This document shows, piece by piece, positions 46,595-55,482 of a stretch of 64,000 nucleotides of DNA (position 1 is the first letter of the stretch; every line of letters starts with the position of its first letter). The position numbers were made by a program, and so were the translations under genes. The notes below the pieces were generated by a model, which saw only the letters and a list, made by a program, of their open reading frames with translations, made no database searches and had not been told where the DNA came from. Source of the DNA: JAHIKV01 sp963733145 (GTDB taxonomy: Bacteria; Planctomycetota; Planctomycetia; Pirellulales; Thermoguttaceae); the NCBI GenBank assembly GCA_963733145.1, contig CAVTCJ010000003.1, positions 434,001-498,000 on the forward strand, written 5' to 3'.

Positions 46595-47252
46595 TCAGGC
46601 GGCCTCCTTTCGTTTTTTGCGGGCCATCCGGGCGCGGTTGGCGCCCAGGTTGTGTTTCGTGGCCGGTCCGCGGGCGTAGGGCTTTCCGTCGCGGACCATG
46701 GCATACAGGATCCGCAGCAGGCGTCGGCCCATGGCCACGTTGGCCTTGGGCCTGCCGATGCGGCGGATCAGACGTTGGCGGATCGCCTCTTGCTTTTTGT
46801 CGGAGCGGCAGAGCGTCAGCGCGGCCTTGCACAGCGCCCAGCGCAAGCGTGCGCGAGCCGGCCTTGGTGATGTTGCCCGATTGGGTGCGGCCGGCCGATT
46901 CCTTCAGGTCGGCGGTCAGTCCGGCCCAGAACTCCAGGGCGTCGGCGTTGGGAAAGCGGTCGAAGGGGCCGATTTCGGCGGCGATGATGCAGGCCCAGAT
47001 TTCGTCGATGCCCGGCACGCTCTTGAGCAATCCGACAATCTCGCGGAAGCGTTCCGCGCGGTTGGCGAAGGTGATCTGCAAGTGCAGCCGGGCCCGCTGC
47101 CGTTCCACGAGTTGGATGATGTCGAGGAAATTGGCGAAGGCCTGTTGCTGCACGGGCTTGAGCAGATAGCCGCGGGCCAGAATCCACTTCTGCGCGGCGG
47201 GGCCGTCGAGCTTCGGTCCGGCGATGTTGGCGGCCAGGAGCATGGAACGCAT
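46595..47252 (-). pseudogene. IS110-family transposase, C-terminal part
   Basis: The recognisable part begins MLLAANIAGPKLDGPAAQKW, continues LLKSVPGIDEIWACIIAAEI and GPFDRFPNADALEFWAGL, GRTQSGNITKAGSRTLRWAL (transposase_20 domain with the conserved serine region), and ends GANRARMARKKRKEAA. A frame change occurs near 46850. The N-terminal DEDD catalytic domain is absent: the sequence beyond 47252 is a DUF1559 gene. The remnant is therefore inactive. Confidence 0.8.
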
Positions 47253-47279
47253 GGAGTGCTTGCTGCGGCTGTCCGGATA

Positions 47280-47875
47280 CCTCCCTGACGGTCAACCCGG
47301 ACTATCCCTACAACGTCGGCCAGCACTCCGCCAGCGCCCGAACCGATTACGCGGCGAACAGCGGGAGCATCATGTCGCTTTGGCGTTCCTCGCCGCCGAC
47401 TCAGTCATTTATGGCGCAGGTCGACGCCCCCGGCTTTCAATGGCCCGCTTCGTTCGGCGCGGCCCTGAAGGTGGGCGATGGCATCAGTTACACGCTGAGC
47501 ACGGTAAAGATGTCCGACGTCACCGACGGCACGAGCAACACCTACATGCTGGGCGAGAAGTATTTCAACGCCGATCATTATTTAGACGGCCAGGACGGCA
47601 TCGACAACAACCCGATTTACGGCGGCTTCGACTGGGACTGGCACCGCTGGGTCTGCGAGCCGGACTCGAGCGGCAACTGGGTCGGCGCCCCGCCGTTGCC
47701 CGACCAGTCGGGCTATGACAATTACTACCGCTTCGGCAGCGCCCACGCCACCGGACTAAACATGGCCTTCTGTGATGGCTCCGTCCGTTCGATCAACTAC
47801 ACGATCGATCCGCGGGTCCAGTATTGTCTGGGCAAGCGCAACGACGGCATGGTGATGGACGCCAAGGCGTATTGA
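47280..47875 (+). pseudogene. 3' part of a DUF1559 (type II secretion pseudopilin-like) gene
   Basis: The remaining 198 residues include PYNVGQHSASARTDYAANSG, VKMSDVTDGTSNTYMLGEKY, YYRFGSAHATGLNMAFCDGS and VRSINYTIDP. These are the C-terminal signatures of the DUF1559 family that is hugely expanded in planctomycetes. The pilin-like N-terminal signal and the first third of the protein are missing, replaced by the IS110 remnant. No start is visible, so it is probably not expressed. Confidence 0.88.
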
Positions 47876-47981
47876 CGGCATATCTACCATCCCGCGTATG
47901 AAACCGCTTCCCAAGCCCAAGGGTTGCAACCCGTGGCCCTCTTCGTGTAAAGTGGGTACTTTGCCCGAAGGATATTCTCCC

Positions 47982-49316
47982 ATGAAAAAAATAACCCGTT
48001 CAGTTGCCCGACGCGATTTTCTCAAGACCGGCGTGGCCGCCGCCGGTCTGATGCTGGCCCCCGCGGCTGCCGGCTTTGCCGCCGAAGATGACAAGAAGCC
48101 CGTCCGCGTCGGATCGGTCGGCGTGGGCAATCGCGGCACGAGTTTGCTGAAAGCGCTGCTCTCTCTCGAAGGCGTCGAAGTCCCGGCCGTGTGCGACATT
48201 GACCTCGCCGCCGCCGACCGGGCGAGCAAGCTGCTCGTCAAACGCGGCCGCAAAGCGCCGGAGCTCTACACCAAAGGCGACGAGGACTTCCGCCGCCTCA
48301 TGCGCCGCGGCGACCTGGATGCGGTGTTGATCGCCACGCCTTGGGAGTGGCACACGCCGATGGCCGTCGAGGCCATGAAGCAGGGCAAGTACGCCGGCGT
48401 CGAGGTCCCCTGCGCGATCGAGCTCGACCAGTGCTGGGAACTGGTCCGCACGCACGAAGCGACCGGCGTGCCCTGCATGATGCTGGAAAACTGGAGCTTC
48501 CGCCGCGACAACCTGGCCGTGTTGAACATGATCCGCGCCGGGCTGTTCGGCGAGATCGTCCATTGCCACTGCGCCCATTCGCACAACTGCATCCACTGGT
48601 ACTTCGACGCCCAGGGCCGGCCGCGCTGGAGCGGCAATCACCTGCTCAACCGCAACGCCGACCAATATCCCACGCACAGCCTCGGCCCGGTGCTGAGTTG
48701 GATGGACATCAATTGCGGCGACCGTTTCGATTATCTCGTCTCGATGTCCACGCGCACGCTGGGCATCAAGGACCAACTCGAGCGCAAATACGGCAAGGAC
48801 CATCCGCCGGCCAAGCTCCCCTACAAACAGGGCGACATTGTGACCACGATGGTCAAGACGGTCAAGGGGAACACGATCGTCATCGCCAACGACATGCAGT
48901 TGCCCCGGCCCTACGACAACCGCTGGCTGATCCAGGGCACCCGCGGCTTGTACAACGAGCAGCGCGACGCCGTGTACATCGAGGGCGTCAGCCCCAAGCA
49001 CGAGGAGTGGGAGCCGTTCGGGCCGTATCAAAAGAAGTACGAACACGCCCTCTGGAAAAACTCGTCGGCGGAGTTGCTCCGCCAAGGCCACGGCGGCACG
49101 GACTCGATCGAGCTCCGCGAGTTCATCCGCGCGGTCCGGGCGAAGACGCAGACGCCGATCGACGTGTACGATTCGGTGACGATGAGCGTCGTCGTTCCGC
49201 TCTCCGTGCGTTCGATCGCCGCCGGCAGCCAGCCGGTCGAGTGTCCCGACTTCACCGCGGGCAAGTGGCGCGTCACGCGGCCGAAGTTCGCCGTGGACCT
49301 GATCGGGCGATCATAA
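47982..49316 (+). CDS. Tat-exported Gfo/Idh/MocA protein, GH109-like
   Basis: This 444-residue protein has a Tat signal (VARRDFLKTGVAAAGLMLAP), a Rossmann fold (RVGSVGVGNRGTSLLKALLS, AVCDIDLAAADRA) and IATPWEWHTPMAVEAMKQGK. The stretch VEVPCAIELDQCWELVRTHE and MLENWSFRRDNLAVLNMIRA, then HSHNCIHWYFDAQGRPRWSG and NRNADQYPTHSLGPVLSWMD, matches GH109 alpha-N-acetylgalactosaminidases, which cleave glycosides with a bound NAD+. ATG 47982 follows GAAGGA. Substrate assignment is inferred from these motifs. It may help planctomycetes degrade glycans in the periplasm. Confidence 0.88.
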   Translation: MKKITRSVARRDFLKTGVAAAGLMLAPAAAGFAAEDDKKPVRVGSVGVGNRGTSLLKALLSLEGVEVPAVCDIDLAAADRASKLLVKRGRKAPELYTKGDEDFRRLMRRGDLDAVLIATPWEWHTPMAVEAMKQGKYAGVEVPCAIELDQCWELVRTHEATGVPCMMLENWSFRRDNLAVLNMIRAGLFGEIVHCHCAHSHNCIHWYFDAQGRPRWSGNHLLNRNADQYPTHSLGPVLSWMDINCGDRFDYLVSMSTRTLGIKDQLERKYGKDHPPAKLPYKQGDIVTTMVKTVKGNTIVIANDMQLPRPYDNRWLIQGTRGLYNEQRDAVYIEGVSPKHEEWEPFGPYQKKYEHALWKNSSAELLRQGHGGTDSIELREFIRAVRAKTQTPIDVYDSVTMSVVVPLSVRSIAAGSQPVECPDFTAGKWRVTRPKFAVDLIGRS

Positions 49317-49342
49317 CGGGAGCTCCCTTTGAAATGGAACGT

Positions 49343-49811
49343 TCAGCTTTCCCGATCGCGCGTGGCAATCAGTTGTTCCAACCGCGCGGAAAGCAGGCCG
49401 GGAAAACGGCCGCACCAACTTTCGTCGATCAACTCGACCTCCAGCAGGTCGATAAGGTGAACCTGATCTTTCAAGCGAAACGAAGTCAGCTTCATTCGCA
49501 CCAAGGCTTCGAGCATAGGCACGGGAAAATTGGGACCGGCCTCGCATTCCTCTATTTCCGGCGAAGGCAGCAGGTAATCCGGCCGAGCCTTTTCGCCCGC
49601 GAACAAAACGTGAATCGCGCTCCGCACCGGACCTTGCGGCCCATCCAGGAACAGGTCCGCTCCCGCGACGTTTTGGTGGATGAAGCCGATGGACTGTAGT
49701 TCGGCAATCACGCGGTCGAAATCCCGCCGCCGAACCAGCAAGTCCACGCCCCTCGTGTTTCGCACCGCTTCTTGATCCACTGTCTCCGACGATCGCCGTA
49801 GTTCGTTCAGG
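49343..49811 (-). pseudogene. Nucleotidyltransferase-like gene truncated by a MITE-like element
   Basis: The remaining 150 residues carry TRGVDLLVRRRDFDRVIAEL, the second half of a nucleotidyltransferase active site of the type used by MNT/AbiEii-like proteins, then ALVRMKLTSFRLKDQVHLID and DLLEVELIDESW. The N-terminal helix with the GG-motif is missing. Just upstream, the inverted element at 49818-49950 brings an in-frame TGA, so the start is lost. A GTG within 49780 could start a short product. Confidence 0.6.
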
Positions 49812-49817
49812 CAGTTT

Positions 49818-49950
49818 CAGTAGTTCCAAATTTCGGCCGTTCGAAACGTCGTCATTCTGAGCGCAGCGAAGAATCTCCTTGGCCACCGAGATCCTTCGCT
49901 TCGCTCAGGATGACCCTTTGTGACAAAATATGCCAAATTTGGAACTACTG
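49818..49950. mobile_element. 133-bp MITE-like element with nested inverted repeats
   Basis: Outer arms CAGTAGTTCCAAATTT (49818) and AAATTTGGAACTACTG (to 49950) are perfect 16-mers. Inner arms GTCATTCTGAGCG-AGCGAAG are of the family seen at 14878-14952. It carries no gene and sits at the broken 5' end of the nucleotidyltransferase gene. Confidence 0.85.
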
Positions 49951-49991
49951 AGTTTGAGTCGATGTCGATGCTGTCACGGCCAACATACACG

Positions 49992-50327
49992 TCATTCAGA
50001 CGCGGTTTCAACCAGGATATTGCTATCATCGATGAATTCCACGGGGGAGACATCCTGGCCATGTTCCCACATCAGCGAGAAGAACCAAATGTCGCTTTCA
50101 CCGATGCAAAAATCGGCGGGAGTGAATGACAACTTGGAATCCAACGGCCGCTCCGGCCGCTGCGGGTGATATTCCGCGGGCCAACCGAAGGCATCGCCAG
50201 TCCAGCCTTCGCCTCGGGCGTGCAGTTCGTTCGCGAATCGACGCACATCGTCTAATTCCGGAATGCGCACCGGAACGAACGAATCGTAATCGTCATGGAT
50301 TCTGATTCTAGCCTTCGCAATGACCAC
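49992..50327 (-). CDS. Hypothetical protein
   Basis: This is a 111-residue acidic protein: VIAKARIRIHDDYDSFVPVR, ELDDVRRFANELHARGEGWT, FGWPAEYHP and SDIWFFSLMWEHGQDVSPVE. No family is recognised and no signal or membrane segment is present. It starts 12 bp after the stop of the DUF3368 gene on the same strand, so it may be in an operon with the toxin-antitoxin pair. Confidence 0.5.
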   Translation of the reverse strand: MVIAKARIRIHDDYDSFVPVRIPELDDVRRFANELHARGEGWTGDAFGWPAEYHPQRPERPLDSKLSFTPADFCIGESDIWFFSLMWEHGQDVSPVEFIDDSNILVETASE

Positions 50328-50338
50328 GTTTCACTTCC

Positions 50339-50842
50339 TCATTCCTCTCCGGCGGCCCGAAGAATCACGTTTCTTGCCGACAACGATATCCGGAAATGCA
50401 ATTTCTGCAGACGATCCACTAACGGCGCGACTTGAGAAACGAGACCGGCATGCTTGGCATCCAACAATAGCCCGAGCGTGCCCGTAAAGCGAATGTTCAA
50501 GGTCTCGGCAACCAGGCGAGCCAGTTTGTCATCGATCACGGCAACGGTCGTGGGCAGTTCCATCGCCAGCATCAGAACCTCTGTTTCCCCGGGACCGAGG
50601 TCGCCGATCAATCGCTCGGCGGACGCGGCGGAGGGACGGCGGACCTCGACCCAAGCGAAAGCCCCCGGCGATGGAACGTCGTGCCCCGCCGACCTCCCTA
50701 CGTCCAATTCCTTGATTACGGCGGGAGGTACGATGACCCTCCCTGCCAATTTGGGCAACAAATCCAGTTGCCCGAGTTGATGCAAGTATTGGAACGGCGA
50801 CGTGTCGCAAACCAACTCAGGCAAGACGCGTTTCCTTCGCAA
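50339..50842 (-). CDS. DUF3368 PIN-like toxin (VapC-type)
   Basis: DUF3368 proteins have the PIN ribonuclease fold. The first acidic site is ELVCDTSPFQYLHQLGQLDL and the others are LGPGETEVLMLAMEL and VAVIDDKLARLVAETLNI, followed by GTLGLLLDAKHAGLV. It lies just behind a UPF0175 gene with a 26-bp overlap if the TTG at 50842 is used, and TTG 50824 is another choice. The overlap and family pairing identify it as the toxin of a VapBC-like module; the RNA target is unknown. Confidence 0.85.
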   Translation of the reverse strand: MRRKRVLPELVCDTSPFQYLHQLGQLDLLPKLAGRVIVPPAVIKELDVGRSAGHDVPSPGAFAWVEVRRPSAASAERLIGDLGPGETEVLMLAMELPTTVAVIDDKLARLVAETLNIRFTGTLGLLLDAKHAGLVSQVAPLVDRLQKLHFRISLSARNVILRAAGEE

Positions 50843-51068
50843 ATTGCTCTTCGCTCAAATCGAACGTATCCACGCCGTAATCGGCCAACTTTGACAGGAA
50901 GACGACTCGCGGCACTCCGGCCAGCGACGCGGCCGCGCCCGACGAGAGTTTTCCCAACTCATAGAGTTTCACCGCCGCGGCCATCCGCAAAGTATCGCCC
51001 ACCTCTCCGACGGGCACCTTCAAGGCGAGCACCGTTTCATTGGGAACGTCAAATGTAATCTGGCTCAT
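50817..51068 (-). CDS. UPF0175 antitoxin
   Basis: An 83-residue protein reads MSQITFDVPNETVLALKVPV, then LRMAAAVKLYELGKLSSGAA, ASLAGVPRVVFLSKLADYG and a C-terminal acidic segment that probably fits the toxin active site. AAGGAG stands upstream of the start. It forms an overlapping operon with the DUF3368 gene, the usual partner of UPF0175. Confidence 0.88.
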   Translation of the reverse strand: MSQITFDVPNETVLALKVPVGEVGDTLRMAAAVKLYELGKLSSGAAASLAGVPRVVFLSKLADYGVDTFDLSEEQFAKETRLA

Positions 51069-51130
51069 TCGGCAAACTCCTTCTTCTGCTCCTACCTGTT
51101 TGGACCCTATTGCAATTATAGCTGAACACG

Positions 51131-52669
51131 CTATGTCCACAACTGCCGGTCCAGCATGCGGTAGTTGATCGCCTCGTTCAGGTGCATCGGACGGATGGAT
51201 TCGCTGCCGTCGAGATCGGCGATCGTCCGGGCGACGCGGAGGACCTTGTCGTGGGCCCGGGCCGATAGGCCCAGCTCGGTCATCGCCGATTTCAGGATGT
51301 TCTGGCACTCGTCATCCAGCGGGCAAAACTGCCGCGTCAGGCGGTGCGACATGTCGGCGTTGTAGCGGGTCCGGGCGCCGTCGAAGCGGGCCGCCTGGGC
51401 CGCGCGGGCCGTGGCCACCTGGACGCGCAACTCCGCGCTGGCCGTCCCCGGCGTCCCGCCCGAGAGATCGCGATAGGCCACCGACGGCACCTCGATGTGA
51501 ATGTCGATCCGGTCCAGCAGCGGACCGGAGATTTTACTCATGTAGCGTTCGATTTGCGGCGGCGTGCAATTGCAAGTCCGCCGCGTGTCGCCGCGATAGC
51601 CGCAGGGGCACGGATTGAGCGCCGCGATGAGCATGAAATTGGCCGGAAAGGTCGTGCTGTTCAACGCCCGGGAAATCGTCACCGTGCCGTCTTCCAGCGG
51701 CTGGCGGAGCACTTCCAGCGTCTGCCGGCTGAACTCGGGCAACTCGTCGAGGAACAACACGCCGTTGTGCGAAAGCGATATTTCGCCGGGCGAGGGCGTC
51801 GAGCCGCCGCCGACCAGCCCCGCGTTGCTGATTGTGTGGTGCGGCGCGCGGAAGGGGCGGACCGCCAGCAGCGGCTGGCCCGGCTTGAGCCGGCCGACGG
51901 CGCTGTAGATGCGGGTGGTCTCGATCGACTCGCCGGGCGTCAGGTCGGGCAAAATGGTGGGCATCCGCTTGGCCAGCATCGTCTTGCCCGAGCCGGGCGG
52001 GCCGATCATCAGCAGGTTGTGTCCGCCCGAGGCGGCCACGACCAGCGCCCGCTTGGCCATCTCCTGGCCGCGGACGTCGGCGAAATCGACGTCGTAGGTC
52101 GAGAACGTGCGGAACAGCTCGTCGAGCCGCGAGGGCTGCGGTTCGATCTCGATCTCGCCGGTGAGGAAAGCCACGGCCTGGGACAGGCTCGATATGGGAA
52201 TCACTTCGACGCCTTCGACCACGGCCGCCTCGGCCGCGCTCAGGCTGGGGACGAGGAGCCCGCGCAGCCCTTCCATTTCAACGGCGGCTATCGACATCGA
52301 GAGTGCCCCTTTGGCTGCGCGGGTCGTGCCGTCCAGGGCCAGCTCGCCCACGACCGCGTATTCCGCCAGCCGCTCGGCGTCGATCTGCCCGCTGCCGGCA
52401 AGGATTCCCAGCGCGATGGGCAGATCGAACGAGGCCGCCTCCTTGGGCAGATCGGCCGGGGCAAGGTTGATCACCACCCGGTTCTGCGGCCGCTGGAAGC
52501 CGGAGTTGACCATCGCCCGCTCGACGCGGTGCGTGCTCTCCTTGACGGCCGCCTCCGGCAGGCCGACCAGGACGGTCTTCGGCAGTCCGGCCGGCGAGAC
52601 GTCGACCTCGACCTCGACCGGCAAGGCGTCGATGCCCAACAGCGAAAAGGTCTTCAGTTTGGCGAGCAT
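51131..52669 (-). CDS. yifB: YifB/ComM-type Mg-chelatase-like AAA+ ATPase
   Basis: ComM/YifB is a hexameric helicase that promotes branch migration of natural-transformation DNA. The 512 residues contain the N-terminal Lon-protease-like domain (VEVDVSPAGLPKTVLVGLP), Walker A in LLMIGPPGSGKTMLAKRMP, the RPFRAPHHTISNAGLVGGG motif, Walker B in NGVLFLDELPEFSRQTLEVL, the zinc-like loop NPCPCGYRGDTRRTCNC and the C-terminal lid (LSARAHDKVLRVARTIADLD). It stands alone, with a start lacking a strong ribosome-binding site. Confidence 0.95.
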   Translation of the reverse strand: MLAKLKTFSLLGIDALPVEVEVDVSPAGLPKTVLVGLPEAAVKESTHRVERAMVNSGFQRPQNRVVINLAPADLPKEAASFDLPIALGILAGSGQIDAERLAEYAVVGELALDGTTRAAKGALSMSIAAVEMEGLRGLLVPSLSAAEAAVVEGVEVIPISSLSQAVAFLTGEIEIEPQPSRLDELFRTFSTYDVDFADVRGQEMAKRALVVAASGGHNLLMIGPPGSGKTMLAKRMPTILPDLTPGESIETTRIYSAVGRLKPGQPLLAVRPFRAPHHTISNAGLVGGGSTPSPGEISLSHNGVLFLDELPEFSRQTLEVLRQPLEDGTVTISRALNSTTFPANFMLIAALNPCPCGYRGDTRRTCNCTPPQIERYMSKISGPLLDRIDIHIEVPSVAYRDLSGGTPGTASAELRVQVATARAAQAARFDGARTRYNADMSHRLTRQFCPLDDECQNILKSAMTELGLSARAHDKVLRVARTIADLDGSESIRPMHLNEAINYRMLDRQLWT

Positions 52670-52707
52670 AATATGGTCTACCGATTGCCAGGGTCGATTG
52701 TACCCTC

Positions 52708-52736
52708 TTCACAGGGTATGCGAAAGAGGGTAGAAT
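52708..52736 (+). promoter_or_regulatory. Candidate promoter for the small genes at 52766-53205
   Basis: TTCACA (52708-52713) and TAGAAT (52731-52736) are spaced by 17 bp, 29 bp upstream of the 52766 start. It is divergent from yifB. Confidence 0.4.
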
Positions 52737-52765
52737 AGGGATGTCAAGCCTAAAGGGGGTGAAAC

Positions 52766-52987
52766 ATGAGCGCCCAAGTTCTGAGAGGCTCCAAGCGCGA
52801 AATAGCGGAAAGCGTGGCCCGGATCCCCGGCGAAGTCCGCGAGGCGATTGTCTTTGTCGAAGAGCCGTTGGCCCCGACGGAAGCCTTGCCGCAAGAGATT
52901 TTTGCCTCGATGGAACCGTTTGCGGCACATGCCGGCGGCGCGGACTATTCGCGTGAGGCACTCCACAGCCGGATGGAAGACGAATGA
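52766..52987 (+). CDS. Small acidic hypothetical protein
   Basis: A 73-residue protein: VLRGSKREIAESVARIPGEV, IVFVEEPLAPTEALPQEIFA and a C-terminal EALHSRMEDE. GGGGGTG precedes the ATG. It resembles short planctomycete proteins found next to addiction-module genes, but I cannot name its family. It precedes the next small gene by 26 bp in the same direction. Confidence 0.6.
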   Translation: MSAQVLRGSKREIAESVARIPGEVREAIVFVEEPLAPTEALPQEIFASMEPFAAHAGGADYSREALHSRMEDE

Positions 52988-53013
52988 TCCTCCTGGAAAC
53001 CGAGGACTTGTGT

Positions 53014-53205
53014 ATGCTTGACCTTGACGCGATTATTTCGGAAGCCTCTCAGCTTCCCGTAGCTGACCGGCTACAACTGATCGACCGGCTTGCGGAATCG
53101 ATACCCGACGACCAGCCCCCCTCGCTCTCGGAGCAGTGGATAGCGGAGATCGACCGGCAGTCGGAGAAGATAAAAGAAGCAAAGGACGAAGGGGTTGAAA
53201 AATAA
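53014..53205 (+). CDS. Addiction-module antitoxin-like protein (TIGR02574 type)
   Basis: MLDLDAIISEASQLPVADRL, then LQLIDRLAESIPDDQPPSLS and EQWIAEIDRQSEKIKEAK is the pattern of the short addiction-module proteins that precede RelE/ParE toxins. GAGGA six bases upstream selects ATG 53014. The expected toxin gene is absent: a repeat motif (AGACTCCCGACCC) follows immediately at 53208. The module is thus incomplete. Confidence 0.75.
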   Translation: MLDLDAIISEASQLPVADRLQLIDRLAESIPDDQPPSLSEQWIAEIDRQSEKIKEAKDEGVEK

Positions 53206-53367
53206 AAGACTCCCGACCCATTTATTGGTCTCGACCTTTATTGGTCCAGGGCATCGACGCGTGATAAAAAGCTGCGTCCCTTTTTGTACTCAGACACCCA
53301 GATGGCTTGCCAATCCCAAATTGATAAATCAGTGTCGTCCAAGGTTAATTGGAAGGGATGAGAAAAG

Positions 53368-53604
53368 ATGACCTCCGGAATCGCGGTGACGCTCCCGTTT
53401 CTCCTAAAATATGCCCTTGCTGCGGCGGCCTTATGGACGGATGTATTTTCGGTCAGAGAATATCAACAAGAGTGTAAGCGAGAGGTGCAGATTGCCTCGG
53501 CATTTGAGAAACGGGCAGAAAGTCTGACCTATTGGTCGTGTGTGCCTCAATGGCTGCAACGAATACAGGGTATGGGTTGCTTCAAACATCCCGATGAGTC
53601 ATGA
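53368..53604 (+). CDS. Short hypothetical protein before the LRR gene
   Basis: A 78-residue protein begins with a hydrophobic segment (AVTLPFLLKYALAAAALWTD) and has a charged middle. Its stop overlaps the start of the LRR gene by 4 bp (ATGA). It could be the secretion leader of the LRR protein separated by an indel, or an unrelated short gene. The region is AT-richer than its surroundings. Confidence 0.35.
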   Translation: MTSGIAVTLPFLLKYALAAAALWTDVFSVREYQQECKREVQIASAFEKRAESLTYWSCVPQWLQRIQGMGCFKHPDES

Positions 53605-54415
53605 TTCGAAAGACCACTTTAAGCATCGCTGATCTGGCTGAAATTGGCAAGCTGCGGTTACTTACCTGGTTGGAGCTGACAGATTGCGGGCTTGCGGACG
53701 CCTCGTTGAAGCCGTTAGGCGATCTCATTGATCTCGATGGAGTAAACCTCGCAGGCAACAATATCACCGACGACGGTTTGGCGCACTTCGCCGATCTGAA
53801 GTCACTTGTCTATTTGGACCTGAGTAGAACGAAAGTGAGGGGGCCTGGCCTGAAGAACTTCGCCCGCCTTCTCGAGCCATTACAATGGAGAAATCCGCGA
53901 TTACGGATGAGGGGCTGAGGTGCCTAGCGTCCTTACCGGAACTCGCTTCAATTCTCCTAGATGGCTCGACCAAATTTGGCGATAAGGGCATAGCCTATCT
54001 CAAAGCCTCTCCGCATTTGCAGGAACTGGGGATTGAAGGAGCCGCCATAACTGATGCTGCGTTGGCGCATTTAGCCAAATGCCGCGAGTTAGTATTCGTA
54101 GGGATAAATGATACAGCGGTTACCGACAAAGGGCTTTACCACCTCCGACGCTGCACACGTCTTCAGGGTTTGGATTTGCAGGGCACCAAGATTACTGATC
54201 ATGGGTTGTCCTATTTCAAGAATCTCGTCAACCTGGAATACTTGAATATCAAGTCTACGGATGTCACTGACGTCGGTTTGTCCTACTTAAAGGACCTTCA
54301 CAAGCTTGTGTATATGGAAATCAGCGGCGATAAGATTACAGCGGAGGGAGTTGGATCACTGCGTCAGATTTTACCTGAATTAATGGTGGAGTGGAATGAT
54401 AGACTATTATTTTGA
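53601..54415 (+). CDS. Leucine-rich repeat protein (frameshifted)
   Basis: About 270 residues form tandem repeats of roughly 24 residues: LTWLELTDCGLADASLKPLG, LDGVNLAGNNITDDGLAHFA, VYLDLSRTKVRGPGLKNFA. After a frame change near 53870 come SAITDEGLRCLASLPEL, LGIEGAAITDAALAHLAKC, LDLQGTKITDHGLSYFKNL and LNIKSTDVTDVGLSYLKDL. The LxxLxLxxTxITDxGLxxLxxL pattern is the RNI-like/bacterial LRR type common in planctomycetes. No membrane segment is visible. Function is likely protein binding. AT-rich codons suggest transfer. Confidence 0.8.
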
Positions 54416-54961
54416 AACATCCGAAAGAAATAGGAAAGAAATAAGGAAAGAAATGGAAAGGAGGGAATAAAGGGGTCGGGGAAAGCGCCGGTCAAAGCCG
54501 GCAAGGAGTAGCGGATGAAAGAGCCGTACGGGAAAGGGCTAGCGACCCATCCCGGCCCTGAGTCATGTGCCGGCCATGGTAACATGGCGGGTGAAGCGTT
54601 GACAAGGGCACACGCAGGCCAGCCATTGAGCTCCGAAATCATTTCTTCGGCGTGCCGACCTTGTTCCGACAGGTGCGAGATAAAGGGGTGCGAGATAAAG
54701 GGTGCGAGATAAAGGGGTCGGGAGTCTTTGTTCTTGACAAGGACCAGCAAAGGGGTCGGAAGTCGGGGGTCGACCAGCAAAGGGGTCGGCGACCAGCAAA
54801 GGGGTCGGAAGTCGTTTCTATTCTCACCACCCGAGGAGAATTAGGCACAGTGCGTTCAACATTAGCCCAAAGTACAAGCGAGGGCAATCCACGCCGCGTG
54901 GATCAGAGCTGAGTAACGCTTCCCGCAAATAGTATTCGGTTTTCACAAGAAGGCCCGCCCC
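54416..54961. other. Spacer with short tandem repeats
   Basis: No gene is supported. Around 54674-54717 the unit GTGCGAGATAAAGGG occurs three times, and at 54742-54806 GACCAGCAAAGGGGTCGG occurs three times. AATAAAGGGGTCGGG also appears at 54466 and 55670 with reverse forms at 53208 and 55541. These look like slipped copies of one REP-like unit. Confidence 0.75.
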
Positions 54962-55482
54962 GTGTTCTCATCGACAAAAAGGACGCTGTGGCTTGTTGCC
55001 GATGATCCCGAGGGAGCCTGGTGGTGCGACTGCCGGGTGGGTATCGTTGATGCGCCGTGGCATAGCAAAGAGTCGTTCCGTCGGACGGCAGCGGTTGGCT
55101 TTGGACGTGTGCAAACTGTTCTCGGGCGTTCATGTTTGCCAGAGCGGCGTTCATCCGGGAATCGCTGGATGACCTTGCCAAGCGGCTAACGCCACGTATT
55201 CAAAAGTGCATTGACTCGAATGGATCGGTCCACGTCCACACCCTTCTCGCAACTCCCGACGACTGGTTGGCAATTGCGCGGCCGCTGGCAGAACAGCTTG
55301 AGGAGGGCGAGCGATACGTGTTCTTTGACGGGCATGTCCTTGCGGCGAAATGTGGCCCGGTGAAGTTCACGGGGCTCTATCGTTCGCATGATCTTCCCGA
55401 TCTCCCCCACCTTTCAGAAACGCTTCTTCAGGAGACCGCCGGGAATCCCGATTATTGGGCCACTGAACGCGGTGCGGTATAA
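54962..55482 (+). CDS. Hypothetical protein (frameshifted)
   Basis: The first frame reads STKRTLWLVADDPEGAWWCD and runs to 55189. The second (from 55132) reads RESLDDLAKRLTPRIQKCID, HTLLATPDDWLAIARPLAEQ, ERYVFFDGHVLAAKCGPVK and LPHLSETLLQETAGNP to 55482. They probably form one gene with a shift near 55130, but I recognise no family. If separate, only the second is convincing. Confidence 0.4.

Noticed and set aside
51344..52738. 464-codon plus-strand frame opposite yifB
   Set aside because: It is antisense to a fully conserved AAA+ ATPase.
54674..54806. Possible CRISPR array
   Set aside because: Repeats are only three copies each with spacers too short or absent, and no cas genes occur nearby.
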